From Minisyncoccota bacterium (GTDB taxonomy: Bacteria; Verrucomicrobiota; Lentisphaeria; Oligosphaerales; MVZH01), in NCBI GenBank assembly GCA_021734725.1, contig JAIPIM010000141.1:1-10071 (forward strand): a stretch of 10,071 nucleotides of DNA. The letters are read 5' to 3'. The position numbers and the translations under genes were made by a program. Of the stretch, positions 1 through 7,576 are shown in pieces (position 1 is the first letter of the stretch; the number at the start of each line of letters is the position of its first letter). The notes under the pieces were generated by a model that saw nothing but the letters and a program-made list of their open reading frames with translations, ran no database searches and was not told the origin of the DNA.

Positions 1-591
1 ACCGTCCTGCTGAACTATGATATCGATGACCACACGTTTCCGTCGGTTGGCAGTCAGAATCGGCGGGGGGTCAAGAGTGCGATGAAATACCTTGCCGACT
101 TGGGGCATCGGCGCGTTGCTCATCTGGCGGGGCGCGAGGATGAATACGTGGGGATTGAACGACTGGCCGGCTACCGGGAGGCGGTCAGGGAACTGGGACT
201 CGAAGACGATCCGGCATTGGTCGCGTTCACCAATTTTAACTACGACGGCGGTGCTCGGGCCACCGAGGAACTGCTTGCCCGAAACATTGAGTTCTCAGCC
301 ATTATGGCCGCCAACGATTACACCGCCATCGGCGCCATGTCAGCTCTCAGCGCGCATGGACTGCGTGTTCCACAGGATGTTTCGGTCGTCGGCTATTCCG
401 GTGATGAAACAGGACTCTACTACAATCCCGCTCTGACAACGGTGCGCGAGCCGGCCGAGGAGATACTCCACGAAGCAGTGAAGCTCATCGTTAAAAAAGA
501 TCCCGCTGCATACAGCCATGCGGGACAAGCACCCAAGATACAACTGCCGACTGAATTGATCGTGCGAAATTCCTGTATAGCCAAGCAATAA
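1..591 (+). CDS. LacI-family transcriptional regulator, C-terminal part (5' end outside window)
   Basis: The reading frame is open from the first base, so the visible 196 codons are the C-terminal part of a protein that is normally about 330-350 residues. The N-terminal helix-turn-helix that would bind the operator is not in the window. What remains matches the periplasmic-binding-protein-like effector domain of LacI/GalR regulators: a 'LADLGHRRVAHLAG' strand-turn near residue 31, an 'AANDYTAIGA' segment near residue 103, a 'VPQDVSVVGYSGDE' segment near residue 124, and 'PALTTVREP' just after it, the usual LTTV(R/Q)xP element. Such regulators normally sense a sugar or sugar derivative and control catabolic genes. 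The ligand cannot be read from this fragment. The prepilin gene follows on the same strand within 65 bases, so the two may be co-transcribed. The family call is secure; the regulated target is unknown. Confidence 0.93.
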   Translation, partial: TVLLNYDIDDHTFPSVGSQNRRGVKSAMKYLADLGHRRVAHLAGREDEYVGIERLAGYREAVRELGLEDDPALVAFTNFNYDGGARATEELLARNIEFSAIMAANDYTAIGAMSALSAHGLRVPQDVSVVGYSGDETGLYYNPALTTVREPAEEILHEAVKLIVKKDPAAYSHAGQAPKIQLPTELIVRNSCIAKQ

Positions 592-640
592 GGAAGCATG
601 ATTCATGGCATTCGTGGCGACCCACAAGGCGCAGGTATCC

Positions 641-646
641 GGAGGT
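641..646 (+). promoter_or_regulatory. Shine-Dalgarno site that decides the prepilin start
   Basis: GGAGGT lies 9 bases before the ATG at 656 and only 3 bases before an in-frame GTG at 650. A weaker AAGGAAG (590-596) stands 8 bases before the upstream in-frame ATG at 605. The stronger site, and the more usual leader length before the FTLIE motif, favour the start at 656. Confidence 0.6.
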
Positions 647-655
647 ACCGTGAAA

Positions 656-1429
656 ATGTGTGTACGGCCGCCCAATGCAGGGGCCCCTTGCCGAACGCTG
701 TTTACGCTGATCGAGCTGCTGGTCGTGATCGCCATTATTGCCGTGCTCGCGTCGCTGCTCCTCCCCGCCCTCAACCAGGCCAGGGGAAAAGCGATGCAGA
801 CCATGTGCCTTGGCAATATCAAACAGACAGGTATGGCGCTGCACATGTATGCGAATGACTACCAGGGATTCTTTCCAGTGGCGGAATACTACGACTCGAA
901 CGGTCATTATGCCCGCTGGTACTCCACCGCGGCTTACTATGCGGGAGTCAGCAAGCAGATGACATACGCGGCATCGGCCAATGCCGCCGCTTCCCAGCTC
1001 CTGCACTGTCCGAGCGCGGAGCCAAACGAGTGGGGCGCAACCGGCGGATACAGCATCAATGGCTGTTATGGGTATGCCAATGCGAACACGGCATTCACCG
1101 CATCGTACGGGATTACCGGCAGTGACCGTGACTGGTTTCCCCATCCCACCGAAACGGCCGTGCTCCTGGATTCGTGGGAGGGCGATACGGGTGGCGATGG
1201 GTGGGTCTTTCGCTGGGCTGGACATGCCACTTGGGACTCCGTTCTGCATTCCGTTTCAGGGGACGTCGCCGGCAACATTTTTTATGTCGATGGGCATGCA
1301 GGGTTGCGCACCACTGCCTGCCCCGCTTGCTTCAGCCAGATATCGAGGCGATGCATGCCGTTCAATGACAGGGCTGGCAACTCGACTGCGAGCACGGAAC
1401 CCGCGGCTTCCAGTTTAAGTTCGCTCTGA
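656..1429 (+). CDS. Prepilin-type N-terminal cleavage/methylation domain protein (type II pseudopilin-like)
   Basis: From the ATG at 656 the protein has 257 residues. A 15-residue basic leader is followed by 'FTLIELLVVIAIIAVL', the class III (prepilin peptidase) signal and hydrophobic stem helix, with the conserved Glu at +5 of the mature protein. After it comes 'MCLGNIKQTGMALHMYANDY', typical of the pseudopilin-like proteins that are very numerous in Lentisphaerae and Verrucomicrobia. Near the C-terminus 'GNIFYVDGH' (DGH at 1289-1297) resembles the H-X9-DG processing-associated ending, but the nearest His is 13 residues upstream rather than 9. The residue before the expected cleavage site is Leu, not Gly. 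The last 40 or so residues are antisense to the neighbouring minus-strand gene and look unlike family tails. An alternative start at 605 would add 17 residues. Expected at the inner membrane or periplasm; its substrate or surface role is unknown. Confidence 0.85.
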   Translation: MCVRPPNAGAPCRTLFTLIELLVVIAIIAVLASLLLPALNQARGKAMQTMCLGNIKQTGMALHMYANDYQGFFPVAEYYDSNGHYARWYSTAAYYAGVSKQMTYAASANAAASQLLHCPSAEPNEWGATGGYSINGCYGYANANTAFTASYGITGSDRDWFPHPTETAVLLDSWEGDTGGDGWVFRWAGHATWDSVLHSVSGDVAGNIFYVDGHAGLRTTACPACFSQISRRCMPFNDRAGNSTASTEPAASSLSSL

Positions 1430-2595
1430 CCTGACGTTATAACAGCTCCCCACGGGCCTTTCAGGCGATACTCCGCATTGCAGGTCTCGTTTTCGGGGCC
1501 TGTGACCGGTACTTCCACCGTAACCTCTTGGCCCACGTTAACAGCCAGGGTATCGGGAACCTGCATGCGAACGTCAGGTTGCTGCCCAGCCGCCCATAAG
1601 AGGCTTTTTAAAAGAAGTGAGTACTTCAGTTCATAGATGTCATCCATCACTGGTTCATCGGCGGTTGCATAGAGCGAGGCTGTGTCCGCGCCGTGGGGGA
1701 GCACGGGAGGAACGACAGCGATCACCCGGCCTTTGCCGTACATGCCGGTGGCCACGATTGGCGAGTCACCGCTGCTCAGCAACACATCGGCGTTTTCGCG
1801 GATCTTGGCAGGAAGTACGGTTGCCGAGGCCGGCCACACTTCCGGGGCGATGGCATGGATCACGTGGCTCGACACGTCTTCCGAGGATACAAACGGTCCG
1901 CGGACCGTTTCGCCCTTTACATAGTTCAGCGGACTGATAGCGTGAAAAATCTTCAGTGTCTCCGCGTACATGTCCCGATCCCAGTCGTCTATGTTCAGTA
2001 CGCATACAGCTGGGGTGCCCGCGCGTATTTTCTCGGCAATGCGCGGCATTGTTTCGCCATCCAGAAGGTTAAGCGCATCTCCGGCAGGCAGGAGAATGAC
2101 GTCCCACTCCTGCTCCAGCAGTTTTTTGTACCGCTGGCTGAAATGCCTGAGGATACTGGGATGCCGGTATCCGGCGTAGTGGTACATCATCGGCCGCATC
2201 GCAAATATGAAATCGAAATCACTGCGGTGGCGCAGCTCGATAACATCTCGGACATATCCCCGATGACCCGCGAACGCCAGAATTCGGGGGGCGGGCCCCT
2301 GGTATGGTACGGCCCAGTCTGTATGCGGGGTTTCCAGGCAGGTAATGTCATCCAGAAACGAAATATGATCACCGCATTCAAACACATTGGAGGCCGCCCT
2401 GCTGCCCAGGTTAAAGGCATAGCGTAATGCAACGGGATCTTCCGTTGTCCGTGTGCCGTTCACCGGAATCGCAGCAAGTTCTCGAGGAAACGAAGGCACG
2501 AGCGACAGGGCCGCCTCCTCGGCACGAATGCCAGGCATTAAAATGAAACTGCAGAGAACGATGACGATAGCATTGCGCGGGTGGCTGGATTGCAT
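1282..2595 (-). CDS. Secreted protein with amidotransferase-like fold, probably C-terminally truncated
   Basis: The 437-residue product starts with a clear signal peptide (hydrophobic core residues 9-20, likely cleavage after 'GIRA' at 25). The start is supported by AGGAGA on the minus strand, 8 bases upstream of the ATG. Residues about 100-340 show alternating strands and helices such as 'RILAFAGHRGYVRDVIEL', 'WDVILLPAGDALNLL' and 'GKGRVIAVVPPVLPHG'. These are reminiscent of the class-I glutamine-amidotransferase-like or trehalose-utilisation-type domains in large secreted PVC proteins; I see no convincing catalytic Cys motif. Residues about 345-420 look like a beta-rich immunoglobulin-type domain ('VNVGQEVTVEVPVTGP'). 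It stops soon after 'GMHRLDIWLKQAG', mid-domain by appearance, within the 148-base overlap with the convergent prepilin gene. The true protein was probably longer. The function is unknown; the fold assignment is tentative. Confidence 0.7.
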   Translation of the reverse strand: MQSSHPRNAIVIVLCSFILMPGIRAEEAALSLVPSFPRELAAIPVNGTRTTEDPVALRYAFNLGSRAASNVFECGDHISFLDDITCLETPHTDWAVPYQGPAPRILAFAGHRGYVRDVIELRHRSDFDFIFAMRPMMYHYAGYRHPSILRHFSQRYKKLLEQEWDVILLPAGDALNLLDGETMPRIAEKIRAGTPAVCVLNIDDWDRDMYAETLKIFHAISPLNYVKGETVRGPFVSSEDVSSHVIHAIAPEVWPASATVLPAKIRENADVLLSSGDSPIVATGMYGKGRVIAVVPPVLPHGADTASLYATADEPVMDDIYELKYSLLLKSLLWAAGQQPDVRMQVPDTLAVNVGQEVTVEVPVTGPENETCNAEYRLKGPWGAVITSGQSELKLEAAGSVLAVELPALSLNGMHRLDIWLKQAGQAVVRNPACPST

Positions 2596-2903
2596 TACCC
2601 TATTCTCCTTTGGTTCGTATAATTATTAGAGCTTGCCGCAAAAATCTGAGTTTTCAATTGCTGACGTGCATATTAAAGCGGATGACGTCCAGCGCAACAA
2701 TCTCGCTAAACCTTTTCACGCGGAATCCAGTTGCACACACGCCGGGGCGGAGTAACTTACAAAATCCAACAAAAGAGGGTTGGAGAAGAATCGTCGTTCT
2801 TGGTTCTTGGTGCGTGGTTCTGAACTAAGGAAGAAGAACCACGAACGACTCGCGCGAAGGCTGTTTCGCAAGAGTCTAACAAACCAACAGAAGGAGGTGC
2901 GAG
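2596..2903. other. Intergenic region between divergent genes, holding a repeat copy
   Basis: No gene is supported in this 308-base divergent spacer. It must carry the promoters for the minus-strand secreted protein and for the symporter pair, but I see no pair of strong -35/-10 boxes. An imperfect inverted repeat (GCTGACGT near 2660 against ACGTCCAGC near 2689, with a one-base bulge) could be an operator. The last third is occupied by the dispersed repeat described separately, and the ribosome-binding site AAGGAGGT (2891-2898) ends the region. Confidence 0.5.
2796..2876 (+). repeat. Dispersed intergenic element, copy 1
   Basis: It begins with short tandem-like words (GTTCTT, GGTTCTT, GGTGCGTGGTTCT, 2796-2821) and includes a perfect 9-base inverted repeat, CGTGGTTCT (2813-2821) against AGAACCACG (2835-2843). 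It then carries ACGAACGACTC (2841-2851) and a tail ending CGCAAGAGTC. The second copy at 7577-7671 has the same order of parts: 20 of 26 bases match in the core, the 11-mer is exact, and the tail is partly matched. It lies just upstream of the small membrane protein gene. The copy boundaries are approximate. Confidence 0.6.
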
Positions 2904-3077
2904 ATGATGTTGGGAATGGACGATCCATGGGTTGCCGCCGCATATATTCTTTGTGTTCTCAGTAGCCTGGCATGCGTTATTTACGGTGCCCTGAACTGGA
3001 ATAAGGATGGCGACACGCTTGCCGCCGACGACCAGACATGGGCCGAGGACGAGGATAAATTCGAAGAGGAATTCTGA
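2904..3077 (+). CDS. Symporter small accessory protein (57 aa, one membrane segment)
   Basis: An excellent ribosome-binding site (AAGGAGGT, 2891-2898) precedes tandem ATG codons at 2904 and 2907; the second has the more usual spacing of 8 bases. The 57-residue product starts 'MMLGMDDPWVAAAYILCVLS', has one hydrophobic helix (about residues 10-30), then 'NWNKDGDT' and a very acidic tail (11 Asp/Glu in the last 23 residues). This matches the small protein family annotated as 'symporter small accessory protein', found immediately upstream of sodium/solute symporter genes. The symporter follows 91 bases downstream on the same strand, as expected. By family context it should sit in the cytoplasmic membrane and assist or form part of the transporter. 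How it acts is not established from the sequence. Confidence 0.88.
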   Translation: MMLGMDDPWVAAAYILCVLSSLACVIYGALNWNKDGDTLAADDQTWAEDEDKFEEEF

Positions 3078-3168
3078 ATACCAGCACTACACGGTCACGG
3101 CGATGCAGTGCAAGCCGCGGGACTGCTGGCGGCGGGAAAACCAATCACCAAAGCGAGAGGAATCTTAA

Positions 3169-4806
3169 ATGGATGTTTCGTTACTGACACTTATTCTTGT
3201 TATCAGCTACCTCATCATTCTCGGGCTCCTGGCGTACCAGGGATACCGCGGAACTAAAACGGCAACGGATTACCTCGTTGCGGGCCGGAAAATCCATCCA
3301 TTCGTCATGGCCATGTCATACGGCGCGACATTTATCAGCACATCGGCCATCGTCGGTTTCGGCGGCGCCGCCGCCATGTTCGGCATGGGGTTGCTTTGGC
3401 TCACGTTTCTGAATATCTTTGTGGGGATCCTCATCGCTTTCGTATTTCTGGGCAGCCGAACGCGAGCCATGGGGCATCACCTGAATGCGCACACCTTTCC
3501 GGAATTGTTGGGCAAACGTTATCATTCACGATTTCTTCAGGTGTTTGCCGGATGTGTGATCATCCTGTTTATGCCGCTCTATACCAGCGTGGTCAGCATG
3601 GGGGCCGCAAAGGTTATCGAAGTTCACCTGCAAACGCGCTACGAGGTCGCCCTCTTCTTCTTCGTCGCAATCGTGGCGCTCTACGTGACCATGGGCGGCC
3701 TGAAAGGCGTGATGTATACGGACGCGCTACAAGGCGGAATCATGTTTGTCGGCATGATCATACTCCTTATCCTGACCTACGTTAAGCTGGGCGGTTTTAT
3801 CGATGCCCATCAACAATTGACCAACCTGGCGCCTGAAGCCCAGAAACTCTTCGGCGGGGCCGGTCACCGCGGCTGGACGGCCATGCCGACGTTCGGAAGT
3901 CCGTTCTGGTGGATCCTGGTGTCCAGTATTATCATGGGTGTGGGTATCGGGGTGCTGGCACAGCCGCAACTCGCGGTTCGGTACATGACAGTGAGAAGCC
4001 GACGCGAATTGAACCGCGCGGTCCTCATCGGCGGCATTTTCATTCTGGCCATGACCGGAATTGCCTTCGTCGTGGGAGCTCTCTCCAATGTTTTCTTCTT
4101 CGATGACCCGAAATACGGGAAAATAGCGTTTCTGGCGGCCGATAAGAGCATCGGGAACATCATTCCGCTCTTTATTAACGAGTATATGCCGACATGGCTT
4201 GGGTCAATCATTGTTGTAACCCTGTTGGCCGCCGCCATGTCAACGGTGAGCAGTCAGTTCCACGCCATGGGCTCGGCGGCCGGTCGCGATGTCTATGAAG
4301 CGTGTTCAGGCACGGCAGCGTCAAATGAGCGCAGTATTCTGGCCACGAGGATCGGAATCATCCTGACATTGCTCGTCAGTTTTGCCCTGGCGTATATTCT
4401 GCCGATCTATTTCGAAGGGACCGGTACGGCAATCATTGCACGCGGAACCGCCATCTTCTTCGGGCTCTGCGCGGCCACGTTTCTTCCCATGTACGTCGGC
4501 GCACTGTACTCGAAAGGCATCACCAAAGCAGGCGCGATTTCGGGGGGGCTCGTAGGCTTCCTGGTCAGCGCTTTCTGGCTCCTTTTTATCCATCAGAAAG
4601 AATCGGAAGCACTGCAGATATGCAACTTGCTGTTCGACAAACCAAGCCTTACCGCCGGCATCAAGCATGGCTTCATCATATGGTCGGAGGTGGATCCCCT
4701 GTTTGTCGCTTTTCCGCTCGCCATCGTGACCACCATTGTGGTGTCGTTGTTCACCAAGACATTCAGCAAGGAACACGTGGACAACTGTTTTGCGAGCCTG
4801 CGATAA
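3169..4806 (+). CDS. Sodium:solute symporter family (SSS/SLC5) transporter
   Basis: The 545-residue protein is strongly hydrophobic with about 13 predicted membrane helices, the usual SSS count and length. GAGAGGA (3155-3161) stands 7 bases before the ATG. Family hallmarks are visible: the 'TDYLVAGRKI' segment after the first helix (residues 33-42); the glycine-rich broken helix 'SAIVGFGGAAAMFGMG' (59-74); 'GGLKGVMYTDALQGGIMF' (176-193), the family signature region; and 'LAAAMSTVSSQFHAMGS' (353-369), where the Ser/Thr cluster would help form the Na2 sodium site. It should import an organic solute across the inner membrane, driven by sodium. The substrate cannot be told: sugars, carboxylates, proline or other solutes all occur in the family. 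It forms a pair with the small accessory protein upstream. No clear terminator follows it. Confidence 0.95.
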   Translation: MDVSLLTLILVISYLIILGLLAYQGYRGTKTATDYLVAGRKIHPFVMAMSYGATFISTSAIVGFGGAAAMFGMGLLWLTFLNIFVGILIAFVFLGSRTRAMGHHLNAHTFPELLGKRYHSRFLQVFAGCVIILFMPLYTSVVSMGAAKVIEVHLQTRYEVALFFFVAIVALYVTMGGLKGVMYTDALQGGIMFVGMIILLILTYVKLGGFIDAHQQLTNLAPEAQKLFGGAGHRGWTAMPTFGSPFWWILVSSIIMGVGIGVLAQPQLAVRYMTVRSRRELNRAVLIGGIFILAMTGIAFVVGALSNVFFFDDPKYGKIAFLAADKSIGNIIPLFINEYMPTWLGSIIVVTLLAAAMSTVSSQFHAMGSAAGRDVYEACSGTAASNERSILATRIGIILTLLVSFALAYILPIYFEGTGTAIIARGTAIFFGLCAATFLPMYVGALYSKGITKAGAISGGLVGFLVSAFWLLFIHQKESEALQICNLLFDKPSLTAGIKHGFIIWSEVDPLFVAFPLAIVTTIVVSLFTKTFSKEHVDNCFASLR

Positions 4807-4910
4807 GGCGGCAGCGTTAATAAAAGCGGGGCTTCCGGGGTCTTCCCAATCTTTACAATGTCGAATCTCAGTAAGGGTTTGGGTGCGTTTGTTCTCCACA
4901 GGAGAATTAC

Positions 4911-4973
4911 ATGCATAGCGAAGGGACAAAGCCCCTGGAGTCTGTCGCGCGCGTGTTGACACCGATTTTGTAG
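4911..4973 (+). CDS. Possible 20-residue micro-ORF
   Basis: AGGAGA (4900-4905) lies 5 bases before an ATG that opens a 20-codon frame ending in TAG. The peptide would be MHSEGTKPLESVARVLTPIL. I recognise no family. A hairpin (4999-5020) follows shortly after its stop. It could be chance, a leader peptide, or part of an untranslated transcript end. Only the ribosome-binding site supports it. Confidence 0.15.
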   Translation: MHSEGTKPLESVARVLTPIL

Positions 4974-5076
4974 CAACCCGCCAGTTATAGGGGGGCTTGT
5001 TGGAGTTCATGCCCTCCAACGGGCGCGCCTATCTGCCCCGCGTAAGTGACCGGTTACATTTTGTACACCTCTCCCC

Positions 5077-5109
5077 TTGTCACACGCGATAACGCACGTA
5101 AATTATAAA
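5077..5109 (+). promoter_or_regulatory. Probable promoter of tRNA-Tyr
   Basis: TTGTCA (5077-5082) is followed after 16 bases by TAAATT (5099-5104), overlapping a better -10-like TATAAA (5104-5109) at 21 bases. Either places the transcript start about 12-17 bases before the tRNA. The spacing is not ideal, so the exact boxes are uncertain. Confidence 0.45.
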
Positions 5110-5127
5110 CTTTTGTGACCGCACCGT

Positions 5128-5213
5128 GGTAGGGTACCGAAGCGGCCAAACGGGGCAGACTGTAAATCTGCTGGCAATTGCCTTCAGTGGTTCGAATCCA
5201 CTCCCTACCACCA
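5128..5213 (+). tRNA. tRNA-Tyr (anticodon GTA)
   Basis: A complete class II tRNA with a long variable arm. The acceptor stem GGTAGGG (5128-5134) pairs with CCCTACC (5203-5209), followed by A and an encoded CCA (5211-5213). The anticodon stem GCAGA/TCTGC (5155-5159 and 5167-5171) closes loop CTGTAAA with anticodon GTA at 5162-5164. The variable arm GGCA-AT-TGCC pairs with itself, and the T arm AGTGG-TTCGAAT-CCACT is perfect. A long variable arm with GTA is the standard bacterial tRNA-Tyr form. Confidence 0.97.
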
Positions 5214-5319
5214 CCACCTTCGTCTTTCCCAAGCGTCCGATCCCGATCTATGCGTCGACCTCAAAGGCTCAAGGCTCTGTAACCTACTCGAAAAACCCCT
5301 ATCTAAGTGACATTCCGGA

Positions 5320-7503
5320 TTATTCCGTGATCCGCACAATCTTCCCATCCAACTTAACGACGATCTTGGCGCCGGCCTTCAGATAACGCTTCAGCGCGGG
5401 GTATTCCTTCAGCAGGTCAAAGAACGCATCGGACCAAGCCTTGACTTCGATATCCGCCTTGGGGTCTTCGTCGGCGCCGATCTCGGAGTCGTACCAGAAC
5501 CCGTTGCCGCGGCGGAAGTAGAACGTCTTATCATGGGCCTGAGTCACGAGATCCTCGAGGGAATCCTGTGTGATCCCGGCGCGTTCACTGGCGGACCGTA
5601 AGGACGAAAGCGCGTTCCACCCGGCGGGGGCCTGCCCGGCCTTCATCGACTGCCGCATGCGCGCGGCGTCCACCGCGCCGCGCCCCACCGCGTCGGCGCT
5701 CGCCGTCTCTTCGGCTTCATGGAACGCCCGCCGTGCGTCTTCCAATCGGTCTTGGGCAACCCCCTGCTCCACGATCAGGAACGAAGTGTAGGGTGTCAGG
5801 ATGCCGTATTTGCGGCCAAGACGCTTTATCTCGTCGATCAGTTCGTCACTCTTGCCATGCAACTGGATTTGCTCCTGCAGGTAGCCGACCCGTCGCACGG
5901 CCCACATGCGCGGGATGAAAGCATTGCGAACGTCGCCGCCGAGATCTGCCGTGAAAGGACATTTCTCGCGCACATCGTTGATCACGCCTGACAATACCAT
6001 GTCCGCGTTGCCCGCTCCCTGGAATTTTCCAACCACCACAATCTGGGATCCCTTAAACATGTCCGGCAACTCCTCGGGGTGTTGTTTGGCGAGACGGGCC
6101 CCTCCCGAATTCAGACGCAAGTCGGTCATCACCGGATAAGCAATTCGGTTGTAGAAATGAGTGAGTGAAAGCTCCAGGTTTTCTTCCGGCCGAACATAAC
6201 TCGGAGCACCGCCTGTATTGCCCGCGATGCCGTCCAGAAGCCGGGTATTCACATCGTAACCGACGCCAAATGTAAACACTCGGCGCTTGCCGTCCTTCTT
6301 GACATGCTCCAGGATTTTTTCCGGCTCCACCACGCCGATCGTGGGCAGACCGTCCGTAAGAAAGACCACCATTGAGGGTCGATCTTGATCGACCGGCATA
6401 TCCATGGTAAACGAGAGGGCTTTATCAATGGCCGTGCCGCCGCGCGGCTTGAAATCGGCAACAAACGCCTTCGCCTTCTCCCGGTGCTCGTCATCGGCCG
6501 GGACGGGTTGCTCCGCGAACGGCTCCAGATCCGTCGAAAAACTGACAATATTGAAGGTATCCGTCTTGTTTAAATTCTCAATACAGAACATCAGAGCCTG
6601 ACGCGCCTGCTTGATCTTGTCGCCCATCATGCTGCCGGACGTATCGAACACAAAGACGATTTCTTTGGCACCCAGTTCTTCGGTCTGCAGCTCACTGCGC
6701 GGCGCGGCCGTCATCAGGAAATAGCCGTCGTCGCCTTCTTTGTACGTCAGGAAATCCACGCCGACAGGCGCCTTGTCCGCGCTGAAAATGATTTCGAAAT
6801 CTTTGTCCGGCGTGTAATGGGATGCTTCATAAGTGACAACTGCCGAGGTGTCATCGGGACGCTGCACGTCGACGTTGAAGGCAGGACAGAGCACGGTCTT
6901 GATGGCGGTCGCTGCGCGCAGGTTCACCGTCAATTTGAGCTGCCCGATACTGTTGTTCCCCCCGGGCTTGGCGGCAAGCAACGGATAGACGAATCGCGAC
7001 AAGTCCCCGTCTCTCTCAATCACCTGCTCGTAATCGAGTTGGATCTTGACGTCTTTGTTGGGTTCAATCGGGAATACGCGTGCTCGAATCAGGCCGTCGT
7101 CGATGTACTCGAGGAGAGCGGGATCCTTGAGTTTCCGCACGATATCTTCGTAGATACCGCGGGCCTTGTCGGCCTCCAGCAGTTCGCCTTCCACCGTCTT
7201 GCCATTCATGGTCATGCTGAACGCCGAAACAGCGGCGTCGCGCGGTATCGGAAACACGTATGCGCCTTCAATTCGGCGTGGATTCGGGTTGTGAAAGACC
7301 GCGGTAACGTGTACACTGACGTGGTGCCGCTGGATATCGATGATTGCCTCATGGGATTTGACCTCCATAGGCTCCACGCGTGGTTCCGGCACCGGAATCG
7401 GATGAGGCGGCCAAGGCGGAGGCACAATGATCCGACATGCCAAAGCCGTGGAAGTTAATACTAGCGTCGCGAGAAGACAGGTCTTTACAATTGATTCTTT
7501 CAT
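5320..7503 (-). CDS. Secreted VIT and von Willebrand factor A (vWA) domain protein
   Basis: The 727-residue protein begins with a signal peptide ('LLATLVLTSTALA', cleavage expected near residue 22, directly before a Cys). GGAGG with 9-base spacing supports the start. A proline-rich linker (about 28-44) leads into a VIT domain (about 46-175) with the usual 'YVFPIPRDAAVSAFSM' and 'RARVFPIEPNKDVKIQLDYEQ' elements. The vWA domain (about 280-450) has a complete metal-ion-dependent adhesion site: DTSGS at 287-291, Thr357 in 'GGTAIDKAL', and Asp384 in 'FLTDG'. Further on is the conserved 'GRKYGILTPYTSFLIVE' block seen in bacterial VIT/vWA proteins. No C-terminal sorting signal or membrane helix is visible. 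It is likely periplasmic or surface-associated and binds a partner through a divalent metal. The -1 to -3 residues fit signal peptidase I; the lipobox is not canonical, so lipoprotein status is doubtful. The ligand is unknown. Confidence 0.94.
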   Translation of the reverse strand: MKESIVKTCLLATLVLTSTALACRIIVPPPWPPHPIPVPEPRVEPMEVKSHEAIIDIQRHHVSVHVTAVFHNPNPRRIEGAYVFPIPRDAAVSAFSMTMNGKTVEGELLEADKARGIYEDIVRKLKDPALLEYIDDGLIRARVFPIEPNKDVKIQLDYEQVIERDGDLSRFVYPLLAAKPGGNNSIGQLKLTVNLRAATAIKTVLCPAFNVDVQRPDDTSAVVTYEASHYTPDKDFEIIFSADKAPVGVDFLTYKEGDDGYFLMTAAPRSELQTEELGAKEIVFVFDTSGSMMGDKIKQARQALMFCIENLNKTDTFNIVSFSTDLEPFAEQPVPADDEHREKAKAFVADFKPRGGTAIDKALSFTMDMPVDQDRPSMVVFLTDGLPTIGVVEPEKILEHVKKDGKRRVFTFGVGYDVNTRLLDGIAGNTGGAPSYVRPEENLELSLTHFYNRIAYPVMTDLRLNSGGARLAKQHPEELPDMFKGSQIVVVGKFQGAGNADMVLSGVINDVREKCPFTADLGGDVRNAFIPRMWAVRRVGYLQEQIQLHGKSDELIDEIKRLGRKYGILTPYTSFLIVEQGVAQDRLEDARRAFHEAEETASADAVGRGAVDAARMRQSMKAGQAPAGWNALSSLRSASERAGITQDSLEDLVTQAHDKTFYFRRGNGFWYDSEIGADEDPKADIEVKAWSDAFFDLLKEYPALKRYLKAGAKIVVKLDGKIVRITE

Positions 7504-7576
7504 CCCTCATCACCTCCAACTATGTATGTCAGCCCAACCATACCCGCTGTGAAAATTTACCATGCCGTGGTTTGTT

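Larger units (their letters stand above)
4807..5127. other. Gene-poor spacer between symporter and tRNA-Tyr
   Basis: These 321 bases hold no convincing protein gene beyond a possible 20-codon frame at 4911. There is a direct duplication GGGGCTTCC/GGGGTCTTCC near 4829-4847, and a 7-base hairpin GTTGGAG (4999-5005) with CTCCAAC (5014-5020) and an 8-base loop. The hairpin lacks a T-run, so it is not a standard terminator. The last 50 bases carry the likely tRNA promoter. Confidence 0.5.

Noticed and set aside
340..1249. Long minus-strand open frames opposite the regulator and prepilin genes
   Set aside because: They are antisense to well-recognised proteins, show no family-like motifs and have no matching ribosome-binding sites; they are by-products of the high-GC coding strand.
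4321..5019. 232-codon minus-strand frame over the end of the symporter
   Set aside because: Most of it is antisense to the symporter's last helices; the translation is strongly charged and without motifs, and the spacer part alone does not support a gene.
5206..5217. CCACCACCACC run after tRNA-Tyr as a possible tandem CCA or attachment site
   Set aside because: It is explained by the acceptor stem end plus the encoded CCA followed by one more chance repeat; no integrase or second half-site is visible.
6817..7458. 213-codon plus-strand frame opposite the vWA gene
   Set aside because: It lies wholly antisense to the VIT domain coding region, and its translation has no recognisable domain or start signal.
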